DNA of 64,000 bases, taken from NCBI RefSeq assembly GCF_003576595.1, contig NZ_NQOU01000002.1, positions 1 to 64,000 of the forward strand, in the 5' to 3' direction. The notes below the pieces were generated by a model. The model did not search any database. It saw only the letters and a list, made by a program, of their open reading frames with translations, and had not been told where the DNA came from. The stretch's first letter is position 1, and every line of letters starts with the position of its first letter. Below, piece after piece: positions 30,306 through 39,730 of this stretch. Source of the DNA: Neopusillimonas maritima. Its GTDB lineage: Bacteria > Pseudomonadota > Gammaproteobacteria > Burkholderiales > Burkholderiaceae_B. The translations under genes and the position numbers were made by a program.

Positions 30306-30875
30306 TCAGGTGCCTTCCCACTGCGGGCCGTTCACATCAATGTCGAACAGTTCCAGCACGCGTGCCACGGTGTGGTCGACCATTTCGTCGATGGATTTTG
30401 GATGGTGGTAAAACGCCGGCAAAGGCGGGAAAATAATGCCGCCCATTTCCGTTACCGCCGTCATATTGCGCAAGTGCGCCAAATTCAAAGGCGTTTCGCG
30501 CACCATTAACACCAGGCGACGACGCTCTTTCAAGGTAACGTCGGCGGCACGCGTAATCAGGTTATCGGAAAAACCATGCGCCACCGCTGCCAGCGTGCGC
30601 ATGGAGCATGGCACTACCACCATACCCACGGTAGCAAACCCGCCACTGGCCAAGGTTGCACCTACATCGCGAAAACCGTACACGCAGTCGGCCAAGCCGT
30701 GTACCGCCTGGCGTGTTATCTCAAGCTCGTACTTGATGTTTAGCACGCCCGACGGCGACACCACCACATGCGTTTCAATATCCGGCACATCGCGCAGCGT
30801 TTCCAGCATACGCACGGCATAAACCGACCCGGTTGCGCCGGTAATGCCAATAACCAGACGGCGTTTATTCGCCAC
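30306..30875 (-). CDS. ubiX: Flavin prenyltransferase UbiX
   Basis: About 189 residues; the start is GTG 30875 or the adjacent TTG 30878, since no ATG is available, and it overlaps the grxD end by 11 bases. Motifs are the FMN-binding [39 protein letters not shown] and the prenyl-phosphate site [15 protein letters not shown]. It attaches a dimethylallyl group to FMN to make the cofactor of UbiD-type decarboxylases. ubiD is not in the window. Confidence 0.95.
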   Translation of the reverse strand: MANKRRLVIGITGATGSVYAVRMLETLRDVPDIETHVVVSPSGVLNIKYELEITRQAVHGLADCVYGFRDVGATLASGGFATVGMVVVPCSMRTLAAVAHGFSDNLITRAADVTLKERRRLVLMVRETPLNLAHLRNMTAVTEMGGIIFPPLPAFYHHPKSIDEMVDHTVARVLELFDIDVNGPQWEGT

Positions 30876-31197
30876 CAAGCGCGCCCGATTCCTTCAGAAC
30901 CGTCACCAACTCGCCCGACTCATGCATCTCGGCAAGAATATCGGAACCGCCAATAAACTCACCCCCCACATACAGTTGGGGAATGGTGGGCCAGTTGGAA
31001 TAATCTTTCACGCCCTGACGCACTTCTTCGTCTTCCAGTACGTTAACCGTGACCAGCTTCGTGACGCCTGACGCTTTCAAAATTTGAATGGCGCGCCCGG
31101 AGAAACCGCATTGCGGAAACTGGGCCGTACCCTTCATAAACAAAACAACAGGGTTACCGGTAACGGTTTCTTTAATGAAATCTTGAACTTCGCTCAT
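30865..31197 (-). CDS. grxD: Monothiol glutaredoxin (Grx4/GrxD type)
   Basis: 110 residues from ATG 31197, a standard length; the upstream extension to 31248 is unlikely. The CGFS site (Cys30) in [14 protein letters not shown] marks class II monothiol glutaredoxins, which carry glutathione-bound 2Fe-2S clusters and pass them to client proteins. [19 protein letters not shown] is the glutathione-binding segment. It is followed by ubiX with an 11-base overlap and preceded by prmC 79 bases upstream on the same strand. Confidence 0.96.
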   Translation of the reverse strand: MSEVQDFIKETVTGNPVVLFMKGTAQFPQCGFSGRAIQILKASGVTKLVTVNVLEDEEVRQGVKDYSNWPTIPQLYVGGEFIGGSDILAEMHESGELVTVLKESGALGGE

Positions 31198-31276
31198 GGT
31201 GCTCTCTAAAGAAATAGGAAGAATATATGAATTATAAAGGCCGAACATTCAGAATGAACGACGTTAAAGGCAGACG

Positions 31277-32095
31277 CTATAAATGCCCACCGGAAATACG
31301 TTCGATTTGGGCCAGGTCTTTCCTGCTTTCGACCCTGTTAAAATCCGATTGTTCCAACAGCGCCCGCACTGCGGCAGCCTGATCCCAGCCATGCTCCAGC
31401 CATAACGTGCCGCCCGGTTTAAGCCACCTATGCGCGTCTTGCACAATATGGCGAATCGCCTGAAGGCCATCGGTTTCGTCGGTTAGCGCCTGGCGCGGCT
31501 CAAACCGCAAATCCCCCTCGACCATATGGGAATCATTCGACGCAATATACGGCGGATTCGACACGATTACATCGAATTGCTGCGAGCCCAACAGCGCATG
31601 GTACCAATTACCGGCATAAAATTCGACCCGTGCGCCCAAACGCGCTGCGTTTTCTTGCGCCACGCGCAATGCAGCCGGGCTGGCATCGGTTGCCACCACT
31701 TTGGCTTCTGGACAGGCTAGCGCCACGGATACAGCAATAGCGCCGCTGCCCGTCCCCAAGTCGAGAAAGGCTTTACGATCACTCTGTATACCCTGCAGCG
31801 CATGAATTGCCGCCTCAACCAGCACTTCCGTGTCGGGGCGGGGAATCAATACATCTGGAGACACTTTGAAAACATGCCCCATAAACTCGCGTTCGCCGAC
31901 GATATACGCCACGGGCTCACCCGCTTTACGGCGTTGAAAACAGGCCTCAATCAAGCGCACTTGGTCGGTGGAAAGCGGGTCGGTGTCGTGGGCAATCAAC
32001 CAACTGCGCGAGACCCCAAGCGCATGCTGCAACAAAACCTGCGCATCCACCCGCGCCAGGCCGCTTTGCATCAGGAAGTCGCGCACACAATGCAT
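31277..32095 (-). CDS. prmC: Release factor glutamine methyltransferase PrmC
   Basis: 272 residues. The SAM-binding DLGTGSGAIAVSVAL and the catalytic NPPYI are both clear, after an N-terminal helical domain that holds the release factor. It methylates the Gln of the GGQ motif in RF1 and RF2. Its gene begins 11 bases after prfA, which encodes that substrate, a widespread pairing. Confidence 0.96.
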   Translation of the reverse strand: MHCVRDFLMQSGLARVDAQVLLQHALGVSRSWLIAHDTDPLSTDQVRLIEACFQRRKAGEPVAYIVGEREFMGHVFKVSPDVLIPRPDTEVLVEAAIHALQGIQSDRKAFLDLGTGSGAIAVSVALACPEAKVVATDASPAALRVAQENAARLGARVEFYAGNWYHALLGSQQFDVIVSNPPYIASNDSHMVEGDLRFEPRQALTDETDGLQAIRHIVQDAHRWLKPGGTLWLEHGWDQAAAVRALLEQSDFNRVESRKDLAQIERISGGHL

Positions 32096-32106
32096 TCCTG
32101 GCCTGC

Positions 32107-33189
32107 TTAAACCTGTTCCGCCATGGCCGCCAACATTTCGGCACGCTGTTCCGCCATTAAAGCGTCGGTTACTTCGTCCAGATCGCCCTGCATGATCGTG
32201 GTCAACTTGTGCAGCGTTAAGTTAATGCGATGATCGGTTACCCGCCCTTGCGGGTAGTTATAGGTGCGAATACGCTCGGAGCGATCCCCTGAGCCCACCA
32301 GGCTTTTACGCTGGGCCGCTTCCTTGCTTTGCTGCTCTTGCATTTGCTTGTCTTTCAAGCGGGCCGCCAAAACCTGCATGGCTTTTTCTCTATTACGATG
32401 TTGCGACCGGTCTTCCTGACACTCCACCACCAAACCCGTGGGCAAGTGCGTTAACCGAATCGCTGAGTCGGTTTTGTTCACGTGCTGGCCGCCGGCGCCA
32501 CTGGCGCGGAACGTGTCCACGCGTAAGTCAGAGGGGTTAATCACGATATCGCTTAACTCGTCGGCTTCGGGCAATATAGCCACTGTACACGCCGAGGTAT
32601 GAATACGCCCTTGCGTTTCCGTGGCGGGCACCCGCTGAACACGATGCGCCCCCGACTCAAACTTCAAGCGCCCGTACACCCCGTCGCCGTCGATCCGGGC
32701 AATCACTTCTTTATAGCCCCCTACTTCGGAAGGGCTTTCCGACATAATCTCGACACGCCAGCCTTTGGTTTCGGCGTAGCGGCTGTACATGCGCAGTAAA
32801 TCACCCGCGAACAAGGCGCTTTCATCGCCCCCCGTGCCGGCTCGAATTTCCAGAAAGACACTGCGGCCGTCATCCGGATCGCGGGGCAACAACAAGACCT
32901 GTAACTCATCTTCCAGCACCTCAAGGCGCTCGCGGCCGATCTTCAACTCTTCTTCAGCCATTTCACGCATATCCGGGTCGGACTGCATTTCCTTGGCTGC
33001 CTGAATATCGCCTTCGGTGGCCTCATACTGTTGAAACTGCATCACCACAGGCTCAATTTCCGACCGCTCACGCGACAGTTTACGGAAACGATCCATATCC
33101 GAAGCAATATCCGGTTCAGCCAACAAAGCATCAATTTCAATCAGCCGACGAGCAAGTTGCTCCAGCCGGCCACGCATGGAATCTTTCAT
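32107..33189 (-). CDS. prfA: Peptide chain release factor 1
   Basis: 360 residues, as in E. coli. The GGQ motif ([13 protein letters not shown], about residue 233) triggers peptide release. The PAT tripeptide in [19 protein letters not shown] reads UAA/UAG, which separates RF1 from RF2 (SPF). It is followed at once by prmC and preceded 53 bases upstream by hemA, the classic hemA-prfA-prmC order. Confidence 0.98.
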   Translation of the reverse strand: MKDSMRGRLEQLARRLIEIDALLAEPDIASDMDRFRKLSRERSEIEPVVMQFQQYEATEGDIQAAKEMQSDPDMREMAEEELKIGRERLEVLEDELQVLLLPRDPDDGRSVFLEIRAGTGGDESALFAGDLLRMYSRYAETKGWRVEIMSESPSEVGGYKEVIARIDGDGVYGRLKFESGAHRVQRVPATETQGRIHTSACTVAILPEADELSDIVINPSDLRVDTFRASGAGGQHVNKTDSAIRLTHLPTGLVVECQEDRSQHRNREKAMQVLAARLKDKQMQEQQSKEAAQRKSLVGSGDRSERIRTYNYPQGRVTDHRINLTLHKLTTIMQGDLDEVTDALMAEQRAEMLAAMAEQV

Positions 33190-33242
33190 AAATAAAATGG
33201 GATAAAAAGTGAAAGGCGCGCCGTTTAAGAATAGCGGCAGCG

Positions 33243-34517
33243 CTAACGACGGCGTTCTGAACCCGGCAACAGGCGCGGCAAAAGATCGAGCAATTGCTCG
33301 CGTTGTTCAGCATCACTGCGATTCAACGTTGCCAAAGAGCCATGAATATATTTCTGCGTCAGGCTGTGCGCCAGTATCTCCATGACCTCTTCCGGCGCAG
33401 TACCTTTAGCCAATAAGCGACGCGCGCGCTCAAGTTCACGCTGTTTAAGTAGATCGGCCTGCTCATGAATATTCACAATCGCGGGAACGATATCGCGGTT
33501 CTGCAACCAGTGCATGAAATGCTGAACCCGCGTTTCAATAATGGCCTCAGCCTGCACAACCGCTGCCCGGCGGGCATCGGTGCCGGTTTGCACCATGCGG
33601 CCCAGGTCGTCGACGGTATATAAATACACGTCGTCCAGCCGGCCTACTTCTGTTTCAATATCGCGCGGCACGGCCAAGTCGACCATGACTATGGGGCGAT
33701 GACGGCGGGCACGCGTTACCCTTTCGACCATACCCAAACCCAATATGGGCAGGGAACTGGCCGTACAGGACACGACAATATCGAACTGCTCGAGCGATTG
33801 CGGCAACTCGCTAAGTTTTAATGTACGTGCCATAAAACGCGACGCCAAGGTTTCGGCACGCTCTACCGTGCGGTTAGCCACCGTCATTTGGGCGGGGTTC
33901 AGCGCCGCAAAGTGCGTGGCACACAGTTCAATCATTTCGCCTGCACCAATAAACAGCACACGGGTTTCGGAAATGTCGCCGAACACGCGCTCGGCTAACC
34001 GCACTGCCGCTGCCGCCATTGAAACCGAATGCGCGCCAATAGCCGTTTGCGAACGCACCTCTTTCGCCACCGAAAACGTACGTTGGAAAAGCTGATGCAA
34101 AAGTGTACCCAAGCCACCGGCTTGTTCCGCCGCCCGCACCGCCTCTTTCATTTGGCCCAGAATTTGTGGCTCGCCCAACACCATGGAGTCGAGCCCACTG
34201 GCCACACGAAACGCGTGACGCACGGCCTCATTGTGATGATGCTGATACAGATGCGGCTGCAAATGATGCGCATCCAACTGGTTGAAATCAGCCAGCCAAC
34301 GCGGCAAATGCAAAGACACTTCCGGGTCGGCCGCGCAATACAGTTCCGTGCGATTACAGGTGGAAAGAATAGCGGCTTCTTTTACCCGTTCGCCGAATGT
34401 CGAGCGCAAACCATCCAGCGCCGGCTTGATTACTTCAAGCGGCATGGCAACACGCTCACGCACCGAAACCGGCGCGGAAACGTGATTCAGACCGAAGGTA
34501 TAAACGTCGACAGACAT
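33243..34517 (-). CDS. hemA: Glutamyl-tRNA reductase
   Basis: 424 residues. The catalytic Cys54 sits in [30 protein letters not shown] is the signature substrate segment; the NADPH domain ([17 protein letters not shown]) and a C-terminal helical dimerisation domain follow. It reduces glutamyl-tRNA to glutamate-1-semialdehyde, the first step of the C5 haem pathway. It is first in the hemA-prfA-prmC-grxD-ubiX run, and its promoter faces the tRNA-Phe gene across a 172-base gap. Confidence 0.97.
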   Translation of the reverse strand: MSVDVYTFGLNHVSAPVSVRERVAMPLEVIKPALDGLRSTFGERVKEAAILSTCNRTELYCAADPEVSLHLPRWLADFNQLDAHHLQPHLYQHHHNEAVRHAFRVASGLDSMVLGEPQILGQMKEAVRAAEQAGGLGTLLHQLFQRTFSVAKEVRSQTAIGAHSVSMAAAAVRLAERVFGDISETRVLFIGAGEMIELCATHFAALNPAQMTVANRTVERAETLASRFMARTLKLSELPQSLEQFDIVVSCTASSLPILGLGMVERVTRARRHRPIVMVDLAVPRDIETEVGRLDDVYLYTVDDLGRMVQTGTDARRAAVVQAEAIIETRVQHFMHWLQNRDIVPAIVNIHEQADLLKQRELERARRLLAKGTAPEEVMEILAHSLTQKYIHGSLATLNRSDAEQREQLLDLLPRLLPGSERRR

Positions 34518-34667
34518 TTGAAAAGCGCTTGTAAAAGCCCAGGCAATTGATTCGAACCCCTCATTATACCGGCACTAGGGTTAATACTGTATTTTGTGAC
34601 AACACCATGAAAATGCAAGACCGGAAAAACCCACGCCGCAACGTCAGCAAAGAACAAAAAATTAGTG

Positions 34668-34673
34668 TATGAT
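34668..34673 (+). promoter_or_regulatory. Probable -10 element of tRNA-Phe
   Basis: TATGAT ends 16 bases before the mature tRNA 5' end, a fitting distance for a stable-RNA promoter. The -35 position (CAGCAA) is a weak match, so confidence is modest. Confidence 0.4.
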
Positions 34674-34689
34674 TCTGCCTTTACCGAAT

Positions 34690-34765
34690 GGCCTGGTAGC
34701 TCAGTTGGTAGAGCAGCGGATTGAAAATCCGCGTGTCGGTGGTTCGATTCCGCCCCAGGCCACCA
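34690..34765 (+). tRNA. tRNA-Phe (anticodon GAA)
   Basis: Full cloverleaf of 76 bases with encoded CCA. The acceptor stem is GGCCTGG/CCAGGCC, the anticodon loop TTGAAAA gives GAA, and the T-arm GGTGG-TTCGATT-CCGCC is canonical. The mobile element begins 25 bases after its 3' end. The tRNA 3' end is not duplicated at the other border, so the element did not integrate into the tRNA sequence itself. Confidence 0.97.
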
Positions 34766-34790
34766 TTCGGCCCCAGTTATAATGAAAAGT

Positions 34791-34809
34791 GTGCCGTTAA
34801 GCATAAAAC
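34791..34809 (+). repeat. Left terminal inverted repeat
   Basis: 19 bases matching the right end at 18 positions (A/G difference at position 10). Preceded directly by AAAAGT (34785-34790). Inside it, TTAAGCATAA pairs as an inverted partner with CTTATGCTTTAA at 34824-34835, resembling paired recombinase-binding arms. Confidence 0.85.
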
Positions 34810-34851
34810 CGCCATTCGGAAGACTTATGCTTTAAATCCCGATCGGCAACA

Positions 34852-35170
34852 TTACGCTTTATTGGGATCAGAGGTTAAACTAGAAAGTTTGCCTGAAATT
34901 GCTAAAAGCCAGTCGATCTTGGTTCCACAGGTAATCGTATCAACGTAGAGCTTGTGGCTCTCAGGTCGATGATCCTTATTGGCTTTCTCAACTCGAACGT
35001 CAATCCATTGCCACTTCTTGAACTGCCGACCCTCCTCGATCATCCGAAAAGGGTACTGGATATAGGCGACGCATCGAACCATCCTGGCTGATGCCCGCCA
35101 CGCACGAGGTCTCGACGTACTGTGCACTGGGCGAGGGATACGTTTTCGCCAGAATCAGAATGCGCTCCAT
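34852..35170 (-). pseudogene. Small conserved gene downstream of res, broken by a +1 frameshift
   Basis: The first frame starts at ATG 35170 (MERILILAKTYPSPSAQYVE...) and runs to YPVPF. The continuing sequence RMIEEGRQFKKWQWIDVRVE lies in the next frame and ends at 34852. Removing one T from the T4 run (plus-strand A4 at 35047-35050) joins both into one 105-residue protein. I recall similar short proteins beside restriction loci but cannot name a function. It begins 41 bases after the res stop, so it is the last gene of that operon and ends 61 bases inside the element border. Either real decay, phase variation at the short homopolymer, or a sequencing error. Confidence 0.7.
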
Positions 35171-35211
35171 TCGCCCCAAAGCCAAAGTCCCCTCCTAGTA
35201 TCTCAATTGCC

Positions 35212-37917
35212 TTATAGAAGCATCCGAAAATTCCGCTTGTCTGCATCCGACGATTTGAGAAGCCGGTACTCCATACCGCTTGCCACCGCCATCTGCTGGG
35301 CGAATTCCTTCTTCGCCTGCACAACGGCGTCCTCAATCTGGTTGTCGGCCTTTACCTCGACAATGACATACTTGAGGCTACCGTCGGGCTCTTCACGCTG
35401 GAAAATGAAGTCGGGATAGTAGCTACGCACAGTACGGGAATCGGGATCGATGTACTGAACGAAGAAATCGGACTGCCCATGGGTCAGCATCCCGGTGAAG
35501 TAGATCTTCCTCACGCGCTGCTCACGCAACAAATCCCAGAACAGCCAGTTCTCCGAGCCGGAGTCGAAGCAGTAGGTGTCAAGGTGGAAGCTCTTGGCGC
35601 GCTCGTCTTCCTTAATTTGCGCGTCGTGCATTCGCACGACCTTGTCCTTCGCCGCCGACACCTCATAATAGCCATTTACAGGTATCTTGATCAGGTCAAC
35701 CTCGTACTCATCCTTCTTCTCGTACTCGTCGAGATCGAACAACAAACGAAACAGACGTGGAATGATCTCGTCGTAGAGCAGCTCATTAAACTCGTTGGTG
35801 ATAGCCACCAACTCGTCAGTACCTTCCTTCGTAGCGTCGAGCAGATCCTCCACCTCCAGTGGGCTTCGATTCAAATAGCGAGATACCTCAGCCACCAACG
35901 AGAGCCGCGAGAAAACACGCTTCTCACGCCGCGAGGTCAGGTCGAAAGTTTGACTACCAGAAGCGCGAGCGGCAGCAGCAACGGTCAAACCCTCCTGCCG
36001 CGTTTCGATCAGCCGGTATTTCTCAACCATTGCCTTCCAGCTTTCCTGGTCAGCACGGGCTAGCCCCAGAGGTTGGCCGGGTACCAGTTTTTTTTCACGC
36101 ATTTGGTAGAGCTTGCGCACGCGTACCAGTTTGATCTTGACCGGCGGCTCGACCACGCGGATTTCCACACGCTCCTTGTCCTTACCTCCCTTTTGCAGCT
36201 CATCAACGCTGATGCGGAAATTCTGCTGCAGCTCATCGTTGAGTGTCTTAAGGTTAGGCTCCGAGAGGAAGACGTGGCCGGTATGCTGAGCCTGGCCGAT
36301 GGCTCGCAGACATCGCATAGTGGCCTGCAGCACGAACACCTTGGATTTGGGCTCGCGAAACAGCCCCACGCCGAACAGAGAACGGCAGTTCCAGCCTTCC
36401 CGCCCCTTGTTGACCAACAGGATGAACTGCTTCTCCGAGCCTTCAGTATCCAGCCGGTTGAACTCACGGATGTCGTCGTTGGTGGTGATTTTGCTGTCGC
36501 CTACATTGACTAAAATCCGTGATGTGGGAATGCCGTACTTGAGCAGTGCACGCTCGACGGCCGGCTTCAGTTCCTCCACCAACTCGTCGACAGTGCTAGC
36601 GAAGAAGGCCAATTTGGGCAGCAGACCTTCCGGGCGCAAATCGCCTGTTTCTTTGAGAAAGGTCTCGACCGCGATATCGACAAACTCATCATTGCGTGTG
36701 TTGGCGTAACCGCGCAACTCCACGTTCTTCAGATAGCCTTTTTCGATGGCCTCCTTAAGCCCGTAGGCATAAACCACCTCGGGCAGCACTTCACGCCCAA
36801 CGTAGGGCGTACCGGTGTAGTTGTAGCAGGCCACCACCCGCGTACCCGCCGCGCTCAGACTGGTCGCCAGGATGTCGATGGTGGTGCGCAGGCTAGTGTC
36901 GGTTTCCTTTGCCCCAACGCCCATGTCCTTGGCCAGCGCCTTGCCGAAGGCATGGTGGGCCTCGTCAACAAAGATGCCCAATTGCTCCAGACGGCGCAGT
37001 TTTTCGAAGCGCTGATTGGTGGTGAGCTCGCCTTCTTCCTCTGGCTGATCGAAGTTATAAAGGTCGGCCGCATCGGCATACACACCTGTGGCGGTGAGGG
37101 TTTCGCCGGTCGCGCCGAACAACATGTCGACAGAGTTTTTTTCCTTGTGCTTGCGCTTCAGAATGATCTTCTGAGTATTGGAAACAATGATGTTGAAACG
37201 CGACCGATCCAGCGTATCGAGCGAGGTGCCTGCCTCTTCTAGGTAGTGGAAACGCAGGTGCATGGTCAGGAAGTTGACGTATTCTGGTGGCACCACACGA
37301 GTCAGGTCGAAGGCTTCGATTTCCCTCAACGACTGAAGCACAGTCTTATCCGGCGCAAACACCAGAGCATTGTGGCAGTAACGCTCATCCTTTGGGAACT
37401 TGTTAGCTAGCAGGAATTCGTAAAAAACACAGGTCGCCATCAGGATGGTTTTGCCGGTGCCCATCGTCAACGCGAAAATATAGTTCGGGTAAGCGCGAGA
37501 GTTCTTGCGCATCCGCTCGAACAGCAGCTTGTACGAGCTCAGCTCCAGCTCGTCAGACTCGCCAAACTGGAACATCTCCTGCCCGGCGGTACCAAGAAAA
37601 GAGCCAAACCTACGGCCTTCAAACTTGTCGCTGCGCTCGTACCAGGATTTGAAGATTTCCTCGACCTTGACATTGCCGAAAAACTCTTTCAAAAAAATAT
37701 AGGTTTCCAGCGCCTCGAACTGCGGCTGACGCAAAAAAGCGGTGGGGCTTTTCTCCGGATTATTGAAGTCGAGGAACTTGCGGGTCAACTCTTTGTAGTT
37801 CTGCCGGATCGCCCCCCGATTATCCTGATAAAACTGCCAAAGAAATCGGAAAAAGGCGAAGTTCAGCGATGCGCTGGAACTGCTGGCCGCCTTCTTGGCC
37901 GCACGCTTAGTCGCCAT
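35212..37917 (-). CDS. Type III restriction enzyme Res subunit (helicase-endonuclease)
   Basis: 901 residues from ATG 37917 (GGGAGGGGAG site); the open frame upstream to 38061 only shadows mod. Helicase motifs: Walker A TMGTGKTIL (about 151-159), FVDEAHHAFGK (DEAH at 318-321), CYNYTGTPY and ATMRCLRAIG (motif VI). The C-terminus carries the nuclease core YYPDFIF...YVIVEVKADNQ of PD-(D/E)XK type (about residues 835-860). It therefore has the ATPase and cleavage functions of type III restriction. It overlaps the mod stop by 11 bases, so both subunits are made together. Composition is host-like and GC-richer than the rest of the island. Confidence 0.92.
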   Translation of the reverse strand: MATKRAAKKAASSSSASLNFAFFRFLWQFYQDNRGAIRQNYKELTRKFLDFNNPEKSPTAFLRQPQFEALETYIFLKEFFGNVKVEEIFKSWYERSDKFEGRRFGSFLGTAGQEMFQFGESDELELSSYKLLFERMRKNSRAYPNYIFALTMGTGKTILMATCVFYEFLLANKFPKDERYCHNALVFAPDKTVLQSLREIEAFDLTRVVPPEYVNFLTMHLRFHYLEEAGTSLDTLDRSRFNIIVSNTQKIILKRKHKEKNSVDMLFGATGETLTATGVYADAADLYNFDQPEEEGELTTNQRFEKLRRLEQLGIFVDEAHHAFGKALAKDMGVGAKETDTSLRTTIDILATSLSAAGTRVVACYNYTGTPYVGREVLPEVVYAYGLKEAIEKGYLKNVELRGYANTRNDEFVDIAVETFLKETGDLRPEGLLPKLAFFASTVDELVEELKPAVERALLKYGIPTSRILVNVGDSKITTNDDIREFNRLDTEGSEKQFILLVNKGREGWNCRSLFGVGLFREPKSKVFVLQATMRCLRAIGQAQHTGHVFLSEPNLKTLNDELQQNFRISVDELQKGGKDKERVEIRVVEPPVKIKLVRVRKLYQMREKKLVPGQPLGLARADQESWKAMVEKYRLIETRQEGLTVAAAARASGSQTFDLTSRREKRVFSRLSLVAEVSRYLNRSPLEVEDLLDATKEGTDELVAITNEFNELLYDEIIPRLFRLLFDLDEYEKKDEYEVDLIKIPVNGYYEVSAAKDKVVRMHDAQIKEDERAKSFHLDTYCFDSGSENWLFWDLLREQRVRKIYFTGMLTHGQSDFFVQYIDPDSRTVRSYYPDFIFQREEPDGSLKYVIVEVKADNQIEDAVVQAKKEFAQQMAVASGMEYRLLKSSDADKRNFRMLL

Positions 37918-39730
37918 GGCTGATACTCCCCTCCCAGGATTCCGACAGCAGATCAGTAATCTTGACGCGGATGGTGCCAGCGCCCTCGGGCACTGAGTAC
38001 ACACCCTTGACCAGGTCGTTCTTGCCGGGGATGTCCACCACCGCTGGCTGCAAAACCGCACCGTCGTAGTTCCAATCGATCAGCACCGATTCGGCCAGCT
38101 CCTTCCAATCCTCAACCGACTCCTTATGCAGCGAGAGCTTCTGCAACAGGTTCATCGGATAGAAGCGCTCTATGAGCAGTTCGCCATTCTTGATGGCGAC
38201 CTTGGCCTGCGAGTCGCGCTTGAACTCCAGATCGGCCTTGTCACGCAGGATGTCCACCACTTCCACATCGATCTTGAAGGGCTTGGCGGCATACTCCAGT
38301 TGCGCGGCCAAGTCAGGTTCGTGGCCTATGCAGACGAGTGTAATCTTCTCCACCGGACGGTTCGGACTTTCGTTTTGCTTGCGCTCCCAGGCCTTATAGT
38401 CAAAGCCTGCGATCAGCTCATTTAGATCCGCGCGCGTGGCGATGCGGTTGACGGGCATAATCTTGACCATGCGTCCATCCTTCTCGCCATCGAAGACGGT
38501 ACTGAACTCCAGCTTCTGGATTTCCAGGGCTTCGATCAGCAGTTCCTTCGCCTGAACGGGGTTGCGAAATACGTCATAATGATTGACGTTGTAGACATCA
38601 AACCCAGTGTAGTACTTGGTCTCTTCTTCAAGCGACTTCTGACGTAAATCTTCGGCGACACCACTCAGCCGCTTTGCCGTCGTCTGAATTGCACCCAAGT
38701 TAATGTCAGCACCGATAAATCGGCGGCCGAGCTTCATCGCTACGGCTTGAGTCGTGCCAGAGCCCATAAAGCAATCAAAAACCAAATCGCCAGAACTCGA
38801 TCCGAGTTTAATAATGCGTTCAAGTAAATAATCTGGTTTCTGAGTTGGATAACCTGTTCGTTGACCATCTGACGAGTTCAACAAGGGCAGGTCCCAGACG
38901 GTGTCTAGGGGCTTACCTGCAGAAACGATATCCTTTACATAACGTCTATAGCGTTCGCCGTTCCCAGCATCACTTAGGACATACTCTTCACCATTTTCAT
39001 CTTTAATAATGTCGTGCCGATGAGCAACAAAATCTTCATAGCACCACTGCACTGTCACTTCACTTAGACTAAACTCGTCGCTTTTGGCGTACATAAGCAA
39101 ATTATCATGCTTGGCGTCTAGCTTTTTCTCTCTAGCAGCTGTTCTCTGGCCATAGTGCCAAATTATTTCATTTCTGAAATTCGAAACCCCAAAAATCTCG
39201 TCAAGAATCAGTCTTACCCTGTGCGCTTGCTTTTGATCCACGTGCACGATGAGAGCACCTCTTGGAGAGAGAAGCTCTCTAATTAAAACTAAACGTTCAT
39301 ATATGAACTGCAAATAATCATCATTAGCCCAAATATCGGTGTATTGCTTTTCCTCAAACGAGGAATAATCATTCGTAGAAGATCTCCCGTTTAATTTAAT
39401 CTTTCTGTTGTAGTCCGCCTTCGAGTCAAATGGCGGGTCAATATAAACAAAATCAATCTTGCCCCGAAATTCCTTCAGCAAGTGGCTCATCACCTGAAGG
39501 TTATCCCCCCAGAAAATCTTATTGCGCCAGCCGTCCACTTCCTCGCCGTGAACCTCCTTCAACTGTGCCGGATAATACTGCGTGGACGTGAACGGACGTT
39601 TGCCACGCCAGTTCAGCATCGGATAGCCCTTGATGGGTTCGAATTCGTATTTTTCTACCGAATCCAGGTATTTCGGGCTGACTTCGGCAACACCCAGATT
39701 CAACTGCTCTTTCGTACCATCACTCATCAT
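37907..39730 (-). CDS. Type III DNA methyltransferase Mod subunit
   Basis: 607 residues. Motif IV is DPPF (98-101, in YIDPPFDSKADYN) and motif I FDCFMGSGTT (318-327) follows it, the order of beta-class N6-adenine/N4-cytosine methyltransferases that includes type III Mod. Mod recognises and methylates the site and guides Res. The recognition region between the motifs (roughly 38780-39430) is visibly AT-richer than both flanks, suggesting module exchange. The start ATG directly abuts the helicase stop (TAGATG), and its end overlaps res, so the three genes are one operon. Confidence 0.93.
   Translation of the reverse strand: MMSDGTKEQLNLGVAEVSPKYLDSVEKYEFEPIKGYPMLNWRGKRPFTSTQYYPAQLKEVHGEEVDGWRNKIFWGDNLQVMSHLLKEFRGKIDFVYIDPPFDSKADYNRKIKLNGRSSTNDYSSFEEKQYTDIWANDDYLQFIYERLVLIRELLSPRGALIVHVDQKQAHRVRLILDEIFGVSNFRNEIIWHYGQRTAAREKKLDAKHDNLLMYAKSDEFSLSEVTVQWCYEDFVAHRHDIIKDENGEEYVLSDAGNGERYRRYVKDIVSAGKPLDTVWDLPLLNSSDGQRTGYPTQKPDYLLERIIKLGSSSGDLVFDCFMGSGTTQAVAMKLGRRFIGADINLGAIQTTAKRLSGVAEDLRQKSLEEETKYYTGFDVYNVNHYDVFRNPVQAKELLIEALEIQKLEFSTVFDGEKDGRMVKIMPVNRIATRADLNELIAGFDYKAWERKQNESPNRPVEKITLVCIGHEPDLAAQLEYAAKPFKIDVEVVDILRDKADLEFKRDSQAKVAIKNGELLIERFYPMNLLQKLSLHKESVEDWKELAESVLIDWNYDGAVLQPAVVDIPGKNDLVKGVYSVPEGAGTIRVKITDLLSESWEGSISHGD

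Noticed and set aside
37918-38061. 48-residue N-terminal extension of Res
   Set aside because: Codons lie inside mod; the ATG at 37917 has a strong ribosome site and gives a normal start.
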